Shown here: positions 59,565-64,000 of the stretch, piece by piece
How the letters are laid out: each line of letters starts with the position of its first letter
Numbering within the stretch: position 1 is the first letter of the stretch
NCBI RefSeq assembly: GCF_000503895.1
Contig: NC_022997.1
Location: forward strand, 2,190,501-2,254,500
Length of the DNA stretch: 64,000 bases
Origin: Hyphomicrobium nitrativorans NL23
Lineage (GTDB): Bacteria > Pseudomonadota > Alphaproteobacteria > Rhizobiales > Hyphomicrobiaceae
Direction: 5' to 3'
Position numbers and translations under genes: made by a program
The notes under the pieces: generated by a model
What the model saw: the letters and a program-made list of their open reading frames with translations, nothing else
Databases searched by the model: none
What the model was told of the DNA's origin: nothing

Positions 59565-60026
59565 CTAAAGACCGAGCGCCGACAAGCAGGGGTGATCGTC
59601 GGGCCGCCGGCCGAGCGGCCAATGATATTTTCGGTCGCTTTCCTTGATGGGCGTGTCGTTGATCGACGCGAAGCGCCGTTGCATCAGCCCGTCCGGCGCA
59701 AACTCCCAGTTCTCGTTGCCGTAGGAACGAAACCAGTGACCGCTGTCGTCATGCCACTCGTAGGCGTAGCGCACGGCGATCCGGTTGTCGCGGAAGGCCC
59801 ACAGTTCCTTGATCAGCCGGTAATCCAGCTCCTTGGCCCACTTGCGCGTGAGGAATTCGACGATCTGCGCACGGCCGGTGGGAAACTCCGCGCGGTTCCG
59901 CCAGCGGCTGTCCGGCGTGTAAGCGAGGGAAACCCTCTCCGGATCCCGGCTGTTCCAGCCGTCCTCCGCAAGGCGTACTTTCGCAATCGCCGTCTCTTCG
60001 GTGAAAGGTGGAACGAGCACAGACAT
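59565..60026 (-). CDS. Nuclear transport factor 2-like protein (DUF1348)
   Basis: A 153-residue SnoaL/NTF2-fold protein with DUF1348 signatures: [88 protein letters not shown]. Function unknown; NTF2 folds often bind small hydrophobic ligands. AGGAGG lies 7 nt before ATG 60026; ATG 60029 and TTG 60032 are alternatives. First gene of a TetR-regulated pair. Confidence 0.9.
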   Translation of the reverse strand: MSVLVPPFTEETAIAKVRLAEDGWNSRDPERVSLAYTPDSRWRNRAEFPTGRAQIVEFLTRKWAKELDYRLIKELWAFRDNRIAVRYAYEWHDDSGHWFRSYGNENWEFAPDGLMQRRFASINDTPIKESDRKYHWPLGRRPDDHPCLSALGL

Positions 60027-60057
60027 CATCAAGCCTCCTGAGAACTGATTGGATTAG

Positions 60058-60077
60058 TCTAAACCGATCAGTTTAGA
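60058..60077 (-). promoter_or_regulatory. Palindromic TetR-type operator upstream of DUF1348
   Basis: TCTAAAC (60058-60064), 6 nt CGATCA, GTTTAGA (60071-60077) is a perfect 7-6-7 palindrome 32 nt upstream of the DUF1348 start, on the TetR side. A weaker AACTGAT/ATCAGTT pair (60043-60049 and 60066-60072) overlaps it. Self-regulation by the downstream TetR gene is the simplest reading. Confidence 0.75.
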
Positions 60078-60169
60078 TAAGCAAATGCCGTGTCACGCAT
60101 GGGAGCCTGCAACATCGGAGGGCTTTGAGACTGATCGCGCATAAGTGGAAACGGATGGGATTTGGCGAA

Positions 60170-60802
60170 CTAAGCGCGCACCGTTGCCGCCCAGTCGAGC
60201 CACAGCCGCACGCGCGCTTCCGGGTGCGGTGCGGTCATGAAATCGGTAATGACAGCGATGCTGTCGGCCCCTGCGGCCAGAACCGACCCGGCGCGCTCGG
60301 GCGTGATGCCGCCGATGGCCACCAGCGGCAGCGTGCCGACGCGCGCCTTCCATTCGCCGATGCGCGCGAGGCCCTGCGGCGCCCACTTCATCGCCTTGAG
60401 CTTGGTCTCGTAGATCGGACCTAGCGCGACGTAAGCCGGATCGGCGGAAAGAGCGGTTTCGAGCTCGGCTTCGTCGTGCGTGGAGATACCGACCGCGATG
60501 CCCGCCCTGCGCAGCGCCGCGAGATCGGCGGTTGCGAGATCCTCTTGTCCGAGGTGCACATCCGTCGCGCCAAGGTCGATAGCGGCTGCCCAATAATCGT
60601 TGACGATCAGGCGACACCCTGCGGCCTTCGCCATCAAAATCGATGCGGCGATCTCCTGGCGGATTTCGCGCTCCGTCCCGTCTTTCACGCGCAGTTGCAC
60701 CGTCCGTATGCCGAGGGGCACCAGCCGTTCGAGCCAGAGTGTGCTGGGCACGATCGGATAGAAAACGTCGGGGGCGCCGGGAGACATCATGCGCGCCCTC
60801 AC
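60170..60802 (-). CDS. thiE: Thiamine phosphate synthase
   Basis: A 210-residue TIM-barrel enzyme joining the thiazole and pyrimidine halves of thiamine phosphate. [98 protein letters not shown] are family signatures. The start is GTG at 60802, overlapping the thiG stop (GTGA). Confidence 0.93.
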   Translation of the reverse strand: MRARMMSPGAPDVFYPIVPSTLWLERLVPLGIRTVQLRVKDGTEREIRQEIAASILMAKAAGCRLIVNDYWAAAIDLGATDVHLGQEDLATADLAALRRAGIAVGISTHDEAELETALSADPAYVALGPIYETKLKAMKWAPQGLARIGEWKARVGTLPLVAIGGITPERAGSVLAAGADSIAVITDFMTAPHPEARVRLWLDWAATVRA

Positions 60803-61656
60803 AACGGCTTTGATCCCGGTCCGTCAGGGCCGAGATCGAAGAAGGGCGTACCGGCGACAGGTGTCGAGGGCTGCGCGCGGTCGCTCGGTTGAATGAGGCC
60901 GGCTTCGTAGGCCGAGCGCCCTGCATCGATGGCGGCGGCGAACGCTGCCGCCATGCGCACGGGATCCTGCGCGCGCGCGACGGCCGTGTTGAGCAGCACC
61001 GCATCGCAGCCCATTTCGAGTGCCTGCGCCGCGTGCGACGGCGCGCCGATGCCTGCGTCGATCACAATCGGAACGTCGGGGTAGTAGGCGCGCAACGTTT
61101 TGATCGCCTGCGGGTTGGCAAGTCCGCGGCCCGTCCCGATAGGCGACCCCCAGGGCATGAGCACACGGCAGCCAGCCGCGATCAGACGGTCGGCGACGGA
61201 GAGATCCTCGGTCATGTACGGAAACACCTTGAAGCCCCGCTTCACGAGCTCTTCCGCGGCTTCCGCGAGCCCGAACACGTCGGGCTGCAAGGTGTCGTCG
61301 TTGGCGATCACCTCAAGCTTGATCCAGTCGGTATCGAGCAGTTCGCGCGCCATCTCCGCCGTCGTCACCGCCTCGCGCGCCGTGCGGCAGCCGGCCGTGT
61401 TGGGAAGCAGGCGGACGGAAAGCGCGCGAATGAGATCGAGAAAACGCTGGCCCGTGCGTCCGCGGGCCTGTTCGCGCCGGAGCGAGACGGTGACGATGCC
61501 CGCGCCGGAAGCGCGTACGGCTTCGCTCATGATGTGGGGCGAGGGGTAGAGCGCCGTGCCAAGCAGGATGCGCGACGCGATCGTCTCGCCGTAAAAGGTG
61601 AGGGGCTGCGGCGCGGGCGCCTGCGAGGAAGGCCGGAGCGGCTCGGTCTGGTTCAT
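60799..61656 (-). CDS. thiG: Thiazole synthase
   Basis: A 285-residue enzyme that builds the thiazole phosphate moiety using ThiS thiocarboxylate. [48 protein letters not shown], the Schiff-base lysine in [39 protein letters not shown] and [29 protein letters not shown] are visible. Middle gene of thiS-thiG-thiE. Confidence 0.96.
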   Translation of the reverse strand: MNQTEPLRPSSQAPAPQPLTFYGETIASRILLGTALYPSPHIMSEAVRASGAGIVTVSLRREQARGRTGQRFLDLIRALSVRLLPNTAGCRTAREAVTTAEMARELLDTDWIKLEVIANDDTLQPDVFGLAEAAEELVKRGFKVFPYMTEDLSVADRLIAAGCRVLMPWGSPIGTGRGLANPQAIKTLRAYYPDVPIVIDAGIGAPSHAAQALEMGCDAVLLNTAVARAQDPVRMAAAFAAAIDAGRSAYEAGLIQPSDRAQPSTPVAGTPFFDLGPDGPGSKPL

Positions 61657-61671
61657 GAGGTGTCGGCCTAA

Positions 61672-61905
61672 CTAACCGCCTTGACGGACGGACAGGATTT
61701 CCACGTTGTCCCCGTCGCGGAGGCGTGCAGCCGCGCGGGCCCGTTCGGCCACAAAATCGCCGTTGACCGCGGTCGCCACACGGCCCTCGGCGAAGCCCTG
61801 CTCGACGACGAGGCCTGCGAGCGTTGCCGCAGTTGTCCGGGTCGCACGGCCGTTGACCGTGATCTCGCGAAGGCGTTCCGTCGCGCTGGTGTGGGTGTCG
61901 GCCAT
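61672..61905 (-). CDS. thiS: Sulfur carrier protein ThiS
   Basis: A 77-residue ubiquitin-like sulfur carrier. It ends in the required Gly-Gly (ILSVRQGG), the site of thiocarboxylation, and shows ITVNGRATRTTAATLAGLVV and AVNGDFVAERARAAARLRDG DNVEIL. ATG 61905 (MADTHTSATE) is the likely start; the long upstream frame is not conserved. Only 15 nt separate it from thiG. No TPP riboswitch is visible upstream. Confidence 0.9.
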   Translation of the reverse strand: MADTHTSATERLREITVNGRATRTTAATLAGLVVEQGFAEGRVATAVNGDFVAERARAAARLRDGDNVEILSVRQGG

Positions 61906-62122
61906 CGGGAATCCAGGATCGTTCATAAAGCTCACGTAGGGGCTATCCCCTGCGAGTGCCAGAAGGCACCTTGCCGCCGGGCCGCCAAACCTGTCAATTG
62001 AGCGCCCAACCGGTGGAACGCATCCGCCACAATGGGCCGTCGTTTGACCATGATGGAGCCCATACTTAAGGCATAGTCCCATCTCTCGGGCCGCCCGGCC
62101 CATCTCTCAGGATCCACTCTCG

Positions 62123-64000
62123 ATGGTCAAAGCCCTGATCACCAGCCGCCGCTTCGCGCCGTTGTTTTGGTGCCAGTTTCTCTCGGCTTTGAACGACAAC
62201 TTTGTCAAGAACGCCCTGGTCATCCTGATTCTTTTCACGGTTGGCTCGGAGGAGGGCGGCCCTCTCGTCGCGCTCGCAGGGGCCGTACTTGTCGCTCCGT
62301 TCTTCATCCTGTCGGGCATCGCAGGCGAACTCGCCGACCGCCACGACAAAGCGGTGGTGGCAGAAAAACTGAAACGCGCCGAAATCCCGGTGGCCGTCGT
62401 CGCGGCCGCTGGCTTCCTGATGCAATCGATTCCCCTCCTGTTCGTCGCACTCGGCCTCTACGGCGTGATCGCGGCGCTGTTCGGGCCCATCAAGTACGGT
62501 ATCCTGCCCGCGCTGCTCCAGCCACGCGAGCTTCCCGCGGGCAACGCGTTCGTCGAAAGCGCGACCTTCACCGCGATCCTGATCGGCACCATCGGTGGCG
62601 GCCTGGCCGCCAGCAATGCGGGGGGCGTCTGGCTGCTTGCCGGGCTCGTCGTCGGCCTGGCGGCGTTGTGCTGGTTCGCGGCGAGCCTCATCCCGAAGAT
62701 GGGCGCGGCCGCACCGGGCCTCGCCATCGACTTCAATCCCGTGACGTCGACCGCCGCGCTCATCCGGCAGCTTCGCGCCGAGCGGCGGCTGTGGGTCGGC
62801 GCGCTCATCGTGTCATGGTTCTGGCTGGTCGGCATGGTGGCGCTCGCGCTGCTGCCGGTGCTGTTAAAGGATACGATGGGCGGCAACGAGAACGTCGTCA
62901 TTCTCGCGCTCGTCGTTTTCACGCTCGGCATCGCGGTGGGCTCGGCGCTCGCTGCGCGCGCCAGCAAGACACGGCCGAACCTTGCGCTTGTCCCCATCGG
63001 CGCATTGCTCATGGGCCTGTTCCTGCTCGATCTTGCGCTCACCACGTCCGGCATCGCGCCGAGGGCCGAAGTCCTGACGGTTGCGGCGTTGCTCAAGACG
63101 GTGAGCGGCTGGCGCGTGCTCGTCGATCTTTTCGGGCTTGCGGTGGCCGGCGGCCTCTTCATCGTGCCATCCTTCGCCGCCGTTCAGCTTTGGGCGCCGC
63201 AGGCCGAAAAAGCGCGTGTGATCGCGGCCTGTAACGTGATCGCGGCCGTCTTCATGACAGCCGGAAGCCTCGGCGCCGCCGTCGCGCAGTGGAACGGCGC
63301 GGGCCTCGTCCTGTTGCTCACGGTGCTGGGCTTCGCGAACTTCCTCGCCATGGCGTTCATTCTGAGAGCCTGGGGCAAGGAGGGTGCGCAGGACGTCGGT
63401 GCGTTCCTGTTCAAGACCTTCATGGGGCTTGAGGTGAAGGGCTACGAGAACCTGCCGCCAGAAGGCACGCGCGCCATTATCGCGCCCAACCACGTGAGTC
63501 TGCTCGACGCGCCGCTCATGCACGCGATCCTGCCCTCGCACGCCGCCTTCGCCATCGACACGGGCTGGTCGGAAAAGGGCTGGCTCAGGCCGCTGCTCAA
63601 GTTCGTCAAGACGCACGCCATCGATCCCGCCCGCCCGCTCGGCACGCGCCACCTGATCCACGCGGTCAAGGACGGCGAGACGATCGTGATCTTCCCCGAA
63701 GGCCGCCTCACCGTGACGGGCGGCCTGATGAAGGTCTACGACGGCACGGCGATGATCGCCGACAAGGCGGATGCCGTGATCGTGCCGGTGCGCATCGACG
63801 GGCCCGAGCGCAGCCACTTCGGCTATTTGAACCGCTTCCAGGCGCGCAAGACGATGTTCCCCAAGACCACCGTCACGATCCTGCCGCCCGTGAGGCTGCC
63901 CGTGCCGGAAGGCCTCAAGGGGAAGGCGCGACGCCAGGCAGCCGGGATGGCGCTGCAGGATCTGATGGTCGATGCCGCGGTCAAGACCGCGAACCTCGAT
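62123..64000 (+). CDS. LplT-Aas-type phospholipid acyltransferase, 3' end outside the window
   Basis: The first 626 residues of a fused protein. Residues 1 to about 415 are an MFS lysophospholipid-flippase domain (PLFWCQFLSALNDNFVKNAL, GIAGELADRHDKA, FGPIKYGILPALL). Residues about 430-626 are a PlsC acyltransferase domain with NHVSLLDAPLM (HxxxxD), IDPARPLGTRHLI and IVIFPEGRLTVTGG. An AMP-binding acyl-ACP synthetase domain typically follows in this family but lies beyond the window. The protein takes up lysophospholipid and re-acylates it. Divergent from thiS. Confidence 0.9.
   Translation, partial: MVKALITSRRFAPLFWCQFLSALNDNFVKNALVILILFTVGSEEGGPLVALAGAVLVAPFFILSGIAGELADRHDKAVVAEKLKRAEIPVAVVAAAGFLMQSIPLLFVALGLYGVIAALFGPIKYGILPALLQPRELPAGNAFVESATFTAILIGTIGGGLAASNAGGVWLLAGLVVGLAALCWFAASLIPKMGAAAPGLAIDFNPVTSTAALIRQLRAERRLWVGALIVSWFWLVGMVALALLPVLLKDTMGGNENVVILALVVFTLGIAVGSALAARASKTRPNLALVPIGALLMGLFLLDLALTTSGIAPRAEVLTVAALLKTVSGWRVLVDLFGLAVAGGLFIVPSFAAVQLWAPQAEKARVIAACNVIAAVFMTAGSLGAAVAQWNGAGLVLLLTVLGFANFLAMAFILRAWGKEGAQDVGAFLFKTFMGLEVKGYENLPPEGTRAIIAPNHVSLLDAPLMHAILPSHAAFAIDTGWSEKGWLRPLLKFVKTHAIDPARPLGTRHLIHAVKDGETIVIFPEGRLTVTGGLMKVYDGTAMIADKADAVIVPVRIDGPERSHFGYLNRFQARKTMFPKTTVTILPPVRLPVPEGLKGKARRQAAGMALQDLMVDAAVKTANLD

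Noticed and set aside
61906-62122. TPP riboswitch upstream of thiS
   Set aside because: The conserved CUGAGA and the ACCUGA...GGAUAAUGCCAGCG elements could not be found on the leftward strand, apart from an isolated CTGAGA in the wrong setting.

Overview
This 64 kb window is a high-GC chromosomal segment from an alphaproteobacterium, most likely of the order Hyphomicrobiales (Rhizobiales). I infer this from the gene order rpoD-dnaG-YqeY/carA, a lineage-typical DnaG with degenerate zinc ligands, the DUF983/DUF2093/DUF4170/DUF465/ELM1 families, purE-purK next to a long S21 protein, and an alphaproteobacterial LexA box (GTTC-N7-GTTC). No rRNA, tRNA, CRISPR array, prophage or complete IS element was recognised. 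Almost everything is core housekeeping with a few accessory insertions.

Layout. 1-3.9 kb: the 5' part of a CHASE4-type signalling protein, a YbhB-like protein, small exported proteins, and a 343 bp transposase-less element (MITE) that has split a tightly coupled gene pair. 4-9 kb: rpoD, dnaG and a YqeY-family protein, all leftward. 9-16 kb: carA, two tandem exported paralogues, carB, greA. 16-24 kb: a class D beta-lactamase-like protein, an MFS transporter, a PAS-GGDEF cyclase, an Lrp-type regulator, an ELM1-like protein, a CPBP membrane protease and a large inverse-autotransporter-like protein with a beta-helix passenger. 24-28.4 kb: ettA converging on a radical SAM / DUF4130-UdgX DNA-repair operon that starts at a LexA box. 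28.4-36.5 kb: two EamA transporters, a DUF983 protein, a frameshifted MocR regulator, a CoA-transferase, a membrane protein and a D,D-carboxypeptidase. 36.5-46.4 kb: an HtpX-like protease, rpsU, purE-purK, an L,D-transpeptidase, a DNA ligase with its frameshifted exonuclease partner, and a divergent DUF465 pair. 46.7-57 kb: an acyl-CoA synthetase and a lipid A / Kdo module (DUF4170, MsbA-like exporter, a tyrosine phosphatase, an acyltransferase-WaaA fusion, lpxK, DUF2093), then xseA. 57-64 kb: purD, a TetR-controlled DUF1348 gene, thiS-thiG-thiE and the start of an LplT/Aas-type phospholipid acyltransferase.

Points most worth following: (i) the SOS-type operator fused to the promoter of the radical SAM + DUF4130-UdgX operon; (ii) the MITE whose excision on paper restores a TAAATG gene junction with a perfect Shine-Dalgarno; (iii) the in-frame fusion of a DUF374 acyltransferase to the Kdo transferase; (iv) the inverse-autotransporter barrel carrying a compositionally distinct beta-helix; (v) two genes each broken by one base at a homopolymer, which could be sequence error or real decay.
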